Shown here piece by piece: positions 1-11,270 of a stretch of DNA of 64,000 nucleotides. The stretch comes from Symbiodinium sp. CCMP2592 (taxonomy: Eukaryota > Sar > Dinophyceae > Suessiales > Symbiodiniaceae): positions 292,501-356,500 of the forward strand of contig CAJNDT010006190.1 in the NCBI GenBank assembly GCA_905221615.1. The letters run 5' to 3'. Positions within the stretch are counted from its first letter, which is position 1. Each line of letters opens with the position of its first letter. Position numbers and translations under genes: made by a program. The notes under the pieces were generated by a model that had not been told where the DNA came from, searched no databases, and saw nothing but the letters and a program-made list of their open reading frames with translations.

Positions 1-184
1 TGAAGGCGCTGCAGGATGTCTCTGGGTCCGACGGGCTGTCTCGAGCCCTGCCACGGTACATGCAACGGGACATATTTGGTAACAGCAGGTAGATCTTAGA
101 TTCTTAGATGGAAGACATAAGTAGAATGTATTGCACGCTCCTTGTACGGATCCATCCAGCCATCCTTCCTTCCTGGCTTGCAAG

Positions 185-262
185 CTGGCTTTCATACATG
201 CATGCATGCATGTATACATACGTACATAGAACTTCCACACATGTGGGTATGTATCGGGTGCA

Positions 263-320
<58 letters not shown>

Positions 321-331
321 CGTGCGTGTAT
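185..331. repeat. (GT)n microsatellite with ATGC-rich flank
   Basis: A run of about 25 GT units (from about 265) ends in a few GCGT units. It is preceded by CATG/CATA repeats at 190-230. A short (TA)n tract follows at about 416-433. Open frames across it on both strands are only Cys-Val or Thr-His dipeptide repeats, so they are not genes. Confidence 0.95.
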
Positions 332-602
332 AAACGATTTGCATACTGTAGACGAGCAAATGCTGAAAACGATAATGAGTAAAGTGTAAAGATGGATGTA
401 CATCTGTATGTGTGCATATATATATATATATATGTACATTATACGTCTACATCATATGAGTGTGGTGGATGCAGTTGCACTGGGACGCCATCTGTGAGAT
501 GGCATGGCGCCTGAGAGCTGAAGAGAGGAAAGGAAGCTCCAAGTCTCAGGCGAGTAGAGTCAGTAGAGTGCGAGTGCCCGTGCCGTGGCCAGGCTTCTCC
601 AG

Positions 603-1463
603 GGCGGAGTTCGCTTTGCCCAAGGCTGCAGTGGGCCGCTTCATCGGCAAGAGCGGCGCAAACATCCAGGCCGGTCCTCTCAGAAGCGTGGAACTGCCAG
701 AATTTTGCAGGATTCTTTGGGATAGCAAACGAAGACACCTTTCCAGCCCCGCTTCAGGAAACTGCTCCCCGTGCTTGATGTAGCCAAATCTCCAGGGCAC
801 CATTCTGAAAATTGCACAGCTCGTGAATTAAATTCGGAGAAGAAACAGCGGCCACAGCGGAATCTTCAAGCCTACTCCGCCGAAAAAGAACACCGCTGAA
901 AAAGAACAGTTTTCTAGTCTTGGCCTGCAAGGTGCACAGGCAGCCAAGTTGCTGAGGTTTCAATTGTACGTGCGAGATGCGAAAAGCTTGGTTTGCACAG
1001 GAAAGTCCAAGGACCCAAGCGATGCAGTCAGTAGCTGTACTCCTGGCCCTTTGTGGTTTCTCCGTCAGGGCAGTGCCCAGGGCGAAAGCGCAGCCGAGTA
1101 AGAGACAGCAGCGAAGCGGATGCGCAGATAGGTCAACTTTCGATGACGTCATGTAGCGAAGAGTTGGCAGCTGGCCCAGGCCATGCAAAAGGAGCATGGC
1201 GTGAGAATTGTGGTGGAAGAGGCGGAGGCGCGGCGCCTTGGCGGGGTTGCCTCTTTTGCAACGTACATTTGACAACCGCTGAACCACAGACTCCCGGCTT
1301 CAAGCGCGTCCACGTGCTGGGTCAGAACGAGGCAAAGAGCATGCGTCTGTCTTGCATTGGTTGAGCAACCCGTGGAATTCAGGAGGATGTCCATGCAATT
1401 CGAGACATGGCAGAAGTGATCAAGAAGACGATTCTGGTGGAGAAGGGGATGCGTCTCGATTAA
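603..1463 (+). CDS. KH-domain RNA-binding protein, C-terminal exons
   Basis: Four exons join in frame into one type-I KH domain: 603-669, 1180-1227, 1305-1331 and 1383-1463 (stop TAA 1461-1463). Exon 1 carries the strand/helix start and the GxxG loop (AVGRFIGKSGANIQ). Exon 2 gives the helix-strand block (EHGVRIVVEE), exon 3 the strand VHVLGQNE and exon 4 the closing helix (DVHAIRDMAEVIKK). KH domains bind single-stranded RNA or DNA through the GxxG loop, so a role in mRNA handling is likely. All three introns (670-1179, 1228-1304, 1332-1382) start with GC, end with AG, and keep the frame. The 5' exons lie left of 603 or outside the window. It may be one of several KH repeats. The domain call is firm; the exact third exon start is less so. 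Confidence 0.8.
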
Positions 1464-4400
1464 ACTTGGTTACAGAGCCTGTGCGCCGTTGATGAGGCAG
1501 CAAGCCTCCATGCCCTCCAGTGCACATAGTCCAGTTGCTCAAGTATATAAGTTGTAATGCCAAATCAGCAGTGTTGGGGTAGCCTCCAAACAGCAGGAGG
1601 GGTTGTATTTGCAATGCTTGGACCGTGGGTTGGCCCTTGTCGGCTTGGGGACACGAGGTCTCGGCAGTCACTGCTTAGGGCCGCTGTTCCCAAGCCCATG
1701 TAAGAACTTCGCCTGTGTTGATACCGTTTGGGGAGAAGGTGCATAAGGACACTAACTATCTTCGCCTTGGCCTCGGCCGAAGCGGTCAGAACGGATTCCC
1801 TTTATTCCGCATCTTTTTATCACTTTTCCATCCCCCTCCAAACCCGCCTGCTTCCCCACCTCCTTTGTGTGAACCTCTGGATGAGCTCCAAGGTCCTCCC
1901 TGTAGGGTAGTTTCACCTACCTGTCCACCCCTCGTCTTCACCCCTACTTCCCGCCCCCCCGCCCGACCCCTCCGCCCGTTCACACCCCTTCCTCCACACT
2001 TCCAATAATGTCAACTTTTCGGTTGGCGAACCCTGCTTGCTGACCCTCCGGCACCATGGCATGCGAGCTTCACGCTTGCATCAGGGGCTGTGCTTTCTCC
2101 CTATACGCTGCGGGTTGGTTAAGGGTTTCGGGTCTAAGGTTTAAGCTTTAAGGTTTGGGGTTTCGGGTTTCAGGCCTATGGGCCTTGGTGACCTGGTAGG
2201 CTTTCGGGTTGCTGCTTTCCAAAGCAACTCACCACGGCCGGGCCGAGGCAGATGATGCGAAGCGATTGAAATCAAATGGCAGATGACGACATCGTTTATT
2301 TCATAGTTCTCATTGTACGCCACTCGCTGTCGGCTTCGGGACATACAAGAAGACAAAACAATATGCTTGCAGCATATCCATCCACATAAATGACGTAGAT
2401 ACCGTCCAGCGGCATGTACTTATGCAGAATGAGGTGCAACAGTTCGTAGTGTAGTGAAAGTCGTGGGCTTGTCTGTCAACATCTGCTTCTGCAACATGGT
2501 GAACTTGACGCCCCCAAATATCTGCGTTTGAGACTTTTCCGGCTGAGGAAGAGCTGGATCCTGGGACGCAATGGGACTGCCACCAGCCAGCAATTGCCAG
2601 CCGCGGTTATCTTGAGCTGCTGCGATGATTACAAACCGAACCTCAAGATGCTTCGACCGTCCACCCAAAATCCGAACAGCGGGTCCTCAAAGAGATGCAA
2701 AAGGCTTCCATATCAGGCAGAAAGATTTGCCAGTGAAACCTAGCCAAAATTACAGCTCCCCACGTTGCAAGCACAGGGCCAATGCGATCCAGAGTCTCAA
2801 GACAATACTCGACACCGCACCGCGCCCCTCCAAGCACCAGATACAGTGCACCTGCAAGGTGGCTGAGCGGGTGCAGATCGCCAGCGGTGCGAGCAGTGTC
2901 CGGTTCGACGACAAGGACTATGCGCTGGTTTTCGAGGGCACCCGCGCCTGGGAAAGCAACGGTCCTGCCTGTACCGTGTACCGTCTACAGATGCAGAGAG
3001 AAGGGAGAGAGAAGAAGAGGAGGTCTTTGGAACTGAGGCTCTGCTTGTGCCACGGCCCAGCTCCTCTGCGACGCCCACGTCTCCTACTTCGAGACCTTCC
3101 AAGGCGATGCCTTGCACAGGGCGGGGGCTCGAAGACTCGCGAAGTCGCTCCGGCAGGCTTCGATGAGACCATGGAGGACAAGCGGCCAGGTCTAGCTCTG
3201 CCTTTCGAAAGGCCATAGGCAAGTTTCCGAGAGTTTCACCAAGGCCAACACGGGGTTTATCAGAGGCCTTCAGGCGAAAATCTGCCAAGGCGGAACGGTG
3301 ACGAGGGGAATGCTGGTCAGCATGTTTGCTCAAGCCCCAGAAATCGGTTAAGTGGTCACTTGGAATGTCGCAAAGATCCCCAGAGCTTCCCAAGCGCACT
3401 CATGTCATCACCACTGCTCCAAATCCATCGCAGGATCTTGTCAGCCGCTTGAAGATGCAGGGAGAGCTGCGCCACTTGGCCGAACTCGCAAGCAATCGTG
3501 CAGCTGGTTGTGAGCTGTCCAGTTTTGAGGTGAGTGCGTTTGGCCACCGACTCCAGCCTTGATGGGGAAAGGCCAGGCAGGATCGAAGGCACGAGGCTTG
3601 GAGGCTGTGCGGATCTGAGCCCAAGGATGCGGTTGGCAGCCCCAGCCTGAGGGCCCAGGACCTGCGCCTCCTGGGCCTTCTGGGCCTGGAAGGCCTGCTT
3701 CCAGGTCTGCGTCCGCTGGCGGGGCGCCTCCGTCCGGACAAGGCCAAGTAGGCCACGGGCAAGGACGCCGGCGGCCTTTGGAAGTGCGCTCGACCTCACC
3801 GGCCACTTAGCCTCCGATGAGCTTTGGGTAGTACTCACTCGAGCGCTTTCTCGAAGTTAGGGTTCTGGAAGTTTGATGTCGGGGTGTTGACGTTGCTTCG
3901 AGCCCCAAGGCTGCTGAGCGGAGAAGACATCACATGATGGCGTGACGGATCTCCAAAAAGAACGGAGTGCGCTTTCCCACGTCGTTGGCCAAGCATTGCC
4001 CTAGCTTCCGGAGATCCAGAATACATCAGGAGCGGAGTTCTTGGTTCGTGCCATGTTTGCTGTCTGCAGCTGACCACAGAGTTTGCAGTGCCGGGGATGA
4101 CAACAGCAAGCCCAAGCGCCCAAGCCCTTCCTGCTCCGGGGAGCTGAAACAAGCCGCAACCAAAAGACCTGGAGAACTCCTACAGAACTTGGTCCAGTTC
4201 AACTTGGCTCTTCAAAGAGATGGCCGCAGCTTTGCCTTTCCTCGCGGCTCCCGGCCTGAGCGGCAGGACTGCCTAAAGAAAGATCGAAAAAGGGAACGCA
4301 GAGACGCGGAGGTATGGGCGCGTGTTTTGTGCGGGCTTTTCCACGCCGGCAAGGGCGGCGGCGGCGCCGAGCGGCGCTCGAGCGCCGGCGGCGCCGGGAC

Positions 4401-6607
4401 TCTTCGGGGCGCCTCCGCCTCGGCTTACCGCTCCGGCGGCGAAGAGCGGCTTCGTGGCAGGCGGCCGGGAGCTGTTCAGCTGATTCAGCTGTTGAGTTGC
4501 TTTTGGGTGCCTCAAACAAAGAGATTCCCGACAGCTGCGCCGCTGGTGCTCGCCGCCGCGGCAGCGAAATGCGCGCGTCGGGCCACTGCCCGGGAGCCCC
4601 AGGCAGAGGGATCCCTTGGGCTGTTGGTGAAGCGACACTTTCCGGTCCCCACAAGTGCAGGTCTTGCCTTTCGTCGAGCCCTCCAGTGGCAGAGAGGTGG
4701 TCCTTATCGCCTCAGTGCACTTCAATCCGCAGCTTCCCCAGAGATGACGAGCGGCACGGCATGTGTAGTGAAGCCCAGCGATGGTGGATTGAGGCGTTCG
4801 GTGCAGAAGGCGACTGAAGTGACAAGGCCGTCCGGCGGCCGTCCAAGTAGAAACAGAAGCTCGTAAACACAGTCGCAGAGAGGGTACTACGTGCAGGGAG
4901 CAAAGATTGCAAAAGGTGGGGTTTCTGAGTTACAATCCGAACGCCCCCTTCGCGTACCCGCGCTCTGCTGACGGGGCACGCTTGCATAGGAAGCTTGCCG
5001 AGACCAAAGAGCTGGGTGCCGTCGTGCTGGAGACCTGCATCCTGGCAAGAACATCCAAAGTCGGAGTGTTCTTCGCCTGCACTGCATCTGACTGCATCCT
5101 GGCGTTTTGCGTCTGGAGTGAGTTAAGGCAAAACTCGGTGGAAAAGAGTAGAGGAGATCTGTTCTGATGTGACAGGGCTGTTGAGACCTCTGACACGGGC
5201 CTGGAGTGGAAGCCCCATCATTCTTTGATCCTTGGTCCTTTCTTCTGCACTGCCTTCGATACGTCCCGAAACACCGCAACAGCCAGAGCAGGAGTCTCAA
5301 AAGCCCGGAAGTCCTCTCCGGTCTATACTGGACAACGAGATGCAGGCTGTGAATGGTTTAGGGGCCATCCACTGGTGCTTGGCCCATTGGCACAGCACGG
5401 TTCAGAGCATTGCGAGAAAACAGGGCTGCGCCGCCCACTCTTGCCAGGCCGCTTTGGCTTGAAGCTAAGTTGTCTGCAAGTGAGCGCAACTGTCCGAACT
5501 TTAATCACATAGCTCTAACACGTCCTTACAGGCCCCTCGTTACAAGACTTGCAGCAGTTTGTCAGACATTCGGACAAAGCGCTCAGCAGACGGCACGACA
5601 TCTGTAAACTTCTCTCCATGGAAGTCCCCTTGCGGCGCCAATTTGGACTGCCATGTACTCTGCGCTTCAGCATGCTTCTCATGCTTGGCCTCACGCTGCG
5701 GCAAGACGAAGACATTGAGTCGTTGACCGCAGACCAGACTTCAAGCCGCACTTGTGACACCCAGCAATGCATTGCCCCAGCAGTAATTATGTTCAAGCCT
5801 CGCCTGCTTTCAAGGTACGCACTGGAACATCGGAAGAGCCGGAAACAGCATGGAGAGCGAAGTAGCCCGGCTTACCTATTGTAAACGTTCTGCAGCTGTG
5901 GACCATCTACTTCGATGAAGTTTGACCGCGGCACTTTGTGCAGGACTCCTCGATGAAAATTGCAAACAGCCTGCAAAGATGGCCAGCGACAAGGCTCATG
6001 CTCGGAGCTCCAAAATCCAAAGCCCCAGGGGAGAGAATCCAATGCAGCAGACGCACGTGCGTGTTGTGCTTTTTGTTCCCGAAACCTGCCGCGGGTCCAA
6101 CGCCCTGTCCGTCCGGTCAGGAGGAGGAGGCGATCAGAAGCGAGTGCCCCTTTGTCTTCCCTGCTTCTAATTTAGGGTTTCTCTGTTATGAGTCTGCTAC
6201 AGATGTAGTGCACATATATACTTAACATATACGTGCATATATACCTCCTTCATACATACTGTCAGACTTGCAAACAGACACGCAAAGTGGTTAGGCATCC
6301 ATGAGGAATTCCGGCTGGGGATGGACACTATCTAGATGTGCATCCACTCATGCGGTAATCCGGGACGTTCTGGTGCTGATTTGTTTGCAACAAGGTGGCA
6401 GCTGTGCAGCACCTGACTTGGCGTGCATGGCGAACTGTACATTCAACGTTCGAACCTTGCCAGTGCATTTCTCGAGACTGCACCGTGAGATAAGACTTGC
6501 GACGTTTGCATGGAACAGCAGTTGATTGAAATTTGCCTGCCTGTGGTACCCAAGCTCAAGACAGCGTTGAGCATGCGCATGCCTGCCCAGGAGTGCAGCA
6601 CTACAAG
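1464..6607. other. Unresolved stretch, no assignable gene
   Basis: Nothing here matches a family I recognise. Open frames exist, for example about 2.86-3.35 kb, 3.97-4.87 kb (GC-rich, Arg/Ala/Gly biased) and 5.53-5.88 kb. They overlap in several frames on both strands and show no motif. Two pieces at about 3.05-3.35 kb and 5.53-5.80 kb look more protein-like than their surroundings and could be exons. A C-rich tract occupies about 1830-1995. Confidence 0.5.
2111..2173 (+). repeat. Degenerate TTTAGGG-like tract
   Basis: Several imperfect copies of GGGTTTCGGGT / AAGGTTTAAG type heptamers resemble the plant/alveolate telomere repeat TTTAGGG. It is interstitial and strongly decayed. Confidence 0.55.
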
Positions 6608-7064
6608 TCTGGCTTGGAACAGATCGCAACTGGGGAGAGCTTACCTGATCTTGAGAAATGCCTTGTCCAAATCGAGCTCCCCATACAGACCAAGAGCGGG
6701 GAAACAAAGGAGCTGAAACACCACGGTCTTGATCATGCAGTCTGAAGACGGACACGTCTTTGAGTACCGATCCGCATCCCGCAGGAGGTCAGAACGTTCA
6801 GCAGCTTTGTGTTGCAGCTTCGCGGCATTTGACTGACAGAGCCTGCTTTCTGTCTCGCAAGGTTTGAGGCAAAGCCGCCCTGCAACTAAGTAATAGCTAA
6901 GGAAAGCATGCCTTAAAGAGAAAGTCCATGCAGATTTGGAGTTCCATATGGAGGAGGAGATTTGCGACGGGGTGCCCGGGCAGGATGGTGTGGACTTCGA
7001 CTGCTCGGTAATGATCACGCCGAAGCCTGACGAACGGCAATATCAGCGAAAGCCTGGGCTATGA
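6608..7064 (+). CDS. Unassigned coding exons ending a gene
   Basis: Two stretches look like real exons. The first, about 6608-6745, reads a polar segment containing LEQIATGESLPDLEK and KSGETKELKHHGL. The second, 6897-7064, follows an AG acceptor and runs to TGA at 7062-7064. It reads an acidic segment with MEEEICDGVPGQDG and then MITPKPDERQYQRKPG before the stop. Amino-acid usage is balanced and unlike the shadow frames. No family was recognised. The two may belong to one gene with 6897-7064 as its last exon, or to two different genes. Confidence 0.4.
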
Positions 7065-8315
7065 TCCTCGTCGTGAGGAAAAAAGAGCTCGTGCATGCTG
7101 TCTACATTAAAACTGTTTCTCCCATCCTGCCTTTATAAGGGTTGTGTCCCGCCCCTGTTGCACTTGTCTCGCAAATGCAGAGAGCATGCAGCACGCAGTC
7201 ACAAATCAGCAGGCCGCCGCAGAAATTGCGGAGGAGCGCAGCATCGACGTGGCAGGGGAGCCCGTTCTGCACGGGAGCAGTCGCAGTTGCTACAGTACAG
7301 TCACGGCTCAGTAGGGCCTGCACAACATATTTGCCACGACTTCACCGCAGCTGGGACGGCACCGAGGTCTTGGGAGATCAGCGAATCGAGGATTTGACCA
7401 GGGATATCACCACGGCCGGGAGGCTGGGAAGAATTCTCCGCAGCTGTGCATCATGAGATCTCTCAGAGAGGAGCGAGGCCGCTAGCCGCTAACTAAGAGG
7501 GATCCCAGAACTGCACAGATCTGCACAGTTTGTGAGAGATCGTCACCTGCATGCGAGGATCTGTCTGCATGCTTGTACTGGTATCTGTTTCAGGTTCGCC
7601 CATGTTTAGCATCACATGTATGATACGAGCACAGACTGGTTGGGCTCTGGGTGTGCAAAGGGCTGCAGACCCCTGCAGGGCCGCAATCGATGACATGTTG
7701 TCGCCTTTGGAGGGATGGCAGAGAACAGGCACGGTCAGCGTGAGCAGAATGTAGCGCAGGCAGCCTGTCGCTAAGTAGCACAGAGGCGACCTGGGTCCTT
7801 TTGGAAATCATGAAGTGGAGATGCAGTCTCCTGTGGAAGGTGCGGCGTTGGTGAGTGGCATGGTCCTGTCCCTACTTGTGCCCGCATCAGTACGAAACAC
7901 TCCCTTGTTGCAATGCTGCTGGCGGATGCACTTGCTGGATAGAAAAGATACTCTCGAGTCCTTCGCTGGTGTTGGCACAGAAGAACCCTCCGGTGCGATC
8001 ACAGCTTTGCCGTTGGTAATTCTCCAGTCGCGGCTGCTTTGCCGGAATTGCCAGAACTGGCGTCATGCTGCAACCTGCATGATGCATCATCGATGACCTT
8101 CTTGCAGACAACTGGTCCATCCCGCGGCAGCTCCTGAGGCCAACCTCGCAAATCTCAGGAAGAGGCAGATAGCTTGGAGTTGATGCTAGATGCGAGCTCC
8201 AGTCTTCTACCATGTCACCAGTTCTGCATTCGTCTCCTGGGTTCAACTTTGGGACATCGTCACGTCGGACTCTTGCAGGAAAGCCGAAGCCAGCGCAGGC
8301 TCAGAGGAGGCTGAC
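7065..8315. other. No gene recognised
   Basis: Short open frames occur on both strands without recognisable motifs. I see no repeat array or RNA gene here. Confidence 0.5.
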
Positions 8316-8860
8316 ACACCACAAGCGGCCAGAATTCGAAGAATTGGATCTCATCCGACCCTGGTGAAAGCGCTATGTTCAGGGCCTCGGGCTGGCGGAC
8401 TTTGCGGACCCAGAGCTGTCATTGCCTCGCCGTCCTTTCTCTCTCTGTTCCCCCTCTACAAATTCTTAATGATTGTCTTTCATGCAAGGATCCTTGGGTT
8501 TCTGGTCGCTGTGCCACGCTACGTGCTCTCCACGGCGCTAAAGGCGCGAGGTTCGTGCATGGGGGGGTCGTCTTCGGGCCGTCGGGACCGTGCAGGCGCC
8601 GACTCTCTTGGCGGGCCTCGTGGCTTTCTACCTCGCTTGCGCGGTGCGCTTCGCTTTGCTTTTGCAGCCAAGGGCCACAGTTGAGTTGTTTCTGATTGCA
8701 CACATGTTTGCCTGCAGCTTGCGAACATACGGACAGGTATTGCCAAGTGGTATTCTCGGTGATCTCATCATGATAGCAGCCGAGGAGGGGCCGAGGCTTC
8801 GCAGAACCGGACATGTCACGAGACTCCTGGCAGGCCGTGCTCTTCCGCGTCATCTTGCAG

Positions 8861-9505
8861 GTCTTGCTGCGCGATCGGGACTTGATCCTGGCCGAGAACA
8901 TCAAAAAAGTCTGCCAGAAGAAGGAGAGCTGTCAAAGTGTCTTCACATCACGCTGGCAAAATGCGGCAGCCCATCCCAAAGGATAGCGGATCAATCGTTG
9001 CTGTGCTCGGTGCCGCTCACTGCAACGGCGTGCGAAGGCTGGGGGGTGCAAAGTTTCTGCGTTCGCCAAGTTGTATGTGCTCGGCAGCGCCCACACCACA
9101 GCTGAGGTTGATGTTGATTTCTGTACTCGCGGGTACGTCTTTCAGGTGTAGCATATATGCATGCCTGCCTGCATGCATGCATGATGTATACCTACATACG
9201 TATGCATACATACAGACATGCATATGTCTGAGTAGAGAGATGTTAATATGATATGTGTTTTCTGGATTATCCAGTATCTGTGTATGTATCTCGCATTTCA
9301 ACATTATCTAGAGTGTTCGTGGCTCGGCACGACAATGCTCGGCACTTCTTGCATCGATGTCCTTCTTGTAGTTCAAGCCACAGTGTGCTTGTGTGGAGTC
9401 TGTTGTGTCTCGAGAAGGCTGCTGCTGGAGGGCCTGCCGGAGAACCAGCTCGACGATATGAAAGATACGGAAGTCCCCGAAGCCGAGCCTGTAAACGTCT
9501 CCTGA
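8861..9505 (+). CDS. TraB/PrgY-like domain protein, 3' exons (tentative)
   Basis: Exon 8861-8923 reads VLLRDRDLILAENIKK, resembling the TraB-family helix with the ERD..LA pattern. Exon 8970 to about 9044 reads SIVAVLGAAHCNGVRRL, like the family's VVGVVGAGHVPGI block. A third piece, about 9070-9145, reads LYVLGSAHTTAEVDVDF and ends at a CAG|GT donor; it resembles the family's N-terminal LVGTAHVS motif but lies after the C-terminal block. A last exon of about 9415-9505 is acidic (ENQLDDMKDTEVPEAEP) and ends in TGA. TraB-type proteins are putative membrane-associated metalloprotease-like proteins; eukaryotic members act at mitochondria, ER or chloroplast. Upstream pieces at about 8316-8427 and a hydrophobic stretch at about 8594-8665 may belong to the same gene. 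The intron 8924-8969 would be a very short GA-AG intron. Confidence 0.42.
9155..9235. repeat. ATGC/ATAC simple repeat
   Basis: Imperfect CATG, CCTG and CATA tetranucleotide units, inside the presumed intron before the last exon of the TraB-like gene. Confidence 0.8.
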
Positions 9506-10289
9506 CCGCCGCAAAAGCTTTGAGCGGTCGCCGCAGACAGCTACCAATGCAGTCTGTGCCAATCAGAAAAAACCTGCCGTGGTTTCGTGGAGCTGTGTGA
9601 AACAGCACGGTTCCAAACATGCACAAAGGAGGAGAGTGGCAGATTGCCGAGCCGTGTAGAGATTGTGATCAAGTGCCCGGTTTCAAGGGCTTGCAAGCCC
9701 ACGAGGCAGGGGTTTCTGATTCTTCCCACACTCCTCCGGTTGAAGTAGGTTTCAGTTTCTTCGTACAAGGATCTCAGAGGTAGAGAAGTTCAGGGCACTC
9801 GAGCCGGGAAGGGAGGCTTGCTGAAGGCTGAAGGTCCATGCCACGCCAACAGGAGCACTGGCACTGTACACTCCCCCAGAGGATACGCATCAGCACGAAG
9901 AAACGAGCGAGAAGTTTCGGGCGTACCGACAGACCTGCAAGTTACAAGCTTGAAGATTTTCGACCTCGTGTCAGCGCGGGACTTTTCTCAGGCGCTCGAG
10001 TCAGAGCCTGGTCCACGAGAGAAAAAGCAGATGCTCAGGGCCTTTGACTGCATTTCATGGCGGCGCTACGGCGCTTGTGCTTGATGGCCACTACATCTGA
10101 TGACCTCTTTGTGCAGCGTCTCGGTTTCAAGCACCGAGTTGGTCAAGCTGTAACAGTTTGAAATCCTTTACTGTATCCAAGGTGGTACGCATTCCGACCC
10201 GAGCCGGCAAAGGTAGCCGAACCGCATAGAGGAAGCCGTAAATTTGCGAAAGCAGGGCTGATCATTGGGGAAGCAATTAGAGTGCAGTG

Positions 10290-11270
10290 GGACTCCAAAG
10301 CGTGCCATCATGGCCGAGTACTCACCTGTTGGCGCCATCCTCAGCAACTGCCGGGGCAAACCTGAACCTGGAGTCGAGCTCAAAGGCTGATGCTAAGGTC
10401 TGGCTATCATTGCCGGGATCATGGCTTGCGCCATCCCTGGACTTTTGCAAACCGCCATTGCTTGAGAATGACACACATTGCCATCATTGCCACATTGCTT
10501 TGCTTGCCCTTGTCAGGTGTTGTCCTGTTAAATGGTTACTTCTGGAAGCGCTTCGTGGATGCCGAGGATTTGTTCAGCGTCAGGTTTGCATCTTCCGCAA
10601 TGCAGAGCAGTCGCAGCCAGGAAGTCCGGCAACATTTGCAGGATGGGACATGCCGTGTGCCAAGTCGATGCTTTCACGAACAAGGCCCTTGAACTTCCCG
10701 CTTGCCGAGGTGAGATTGTGTCCCCTTCGCATTATAGCTCCGGTTGGAAATCAGGCCGGTCCAGATCCCGACCGTGGCTCATGAGATCAAGAGAGTTAGT
10801 TCGTCCGGATGTCATGGTCATGGAGTATCTGGGTTAGCTTTCCAGCTCGCGCATCACGTGTTTTGCTTTGGGAATGCTCAGAGTTGGGAAGCTTACGATG
10901 CGCCTGTGGCCAGGATGGGAGTTTCCAATCACCGGGTGCGCCCGCACGTTTGAGAAGGGACTGCGCTTTGCACCATCCAGCTTCATTCCAACTGGGAACT
11001 GCCCAGCAGCATACGAGTTCATATGTGCTTTCCCAGCAGTGCCAGTCAGCCGAACTCATCTACACCACATCTTGAAGCCATTCTGGGAAGGCCCTCTTGG
11101 ACTGATGTGCCCTGCAGCCTGAATCTGAAAGTCAAAGCTGGGGACGAAGAGATCGCGGGGAAGCCTGGCCCTCGGGAGTTTGAGTTTCGAAGTCTGGAGA
11201 TTGGCCCTCCGCCTCATTGCATGGCATTTTTAGGACCAGCCTCCACTTCACTTACTGGCAAGGCTTGAGA
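10290..11270 (+). CDS. Cluster of coding-like exons, possible membrane protein
   Basis: Four + strand pieces look coding. At 10311-10388 the frame contains MAEYSPVGAILSNCRG. At about 10469-10580 it gives a clear hydrophobic helix (HIAIIATLLCLPLSGVVLL) followed by YFWKRFVDAEDLF. At about 10895-11030 it contains PGWEFPITGCARTFEKG. At 11119 to about 11216 it contains LKVKAGDEEIAGKPG and FEFRSLEIGPPP after a CTGCAG acceptor. I do not recognise a family. They may be exons of one gene with at least one membrane segment, but their linkage is inference. Confidence 0.3.

Noticed and set aside
3967-4866. Longest open frame of the left third (about 300 codons, +)
   Set aside because: It is GC-rich, dominated by Arg, Ala, Gly and Ser, overlaps open frames of similar length in other frames on both strands, and shows no motif. 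Chance openness in GC-rich DNA explains it.
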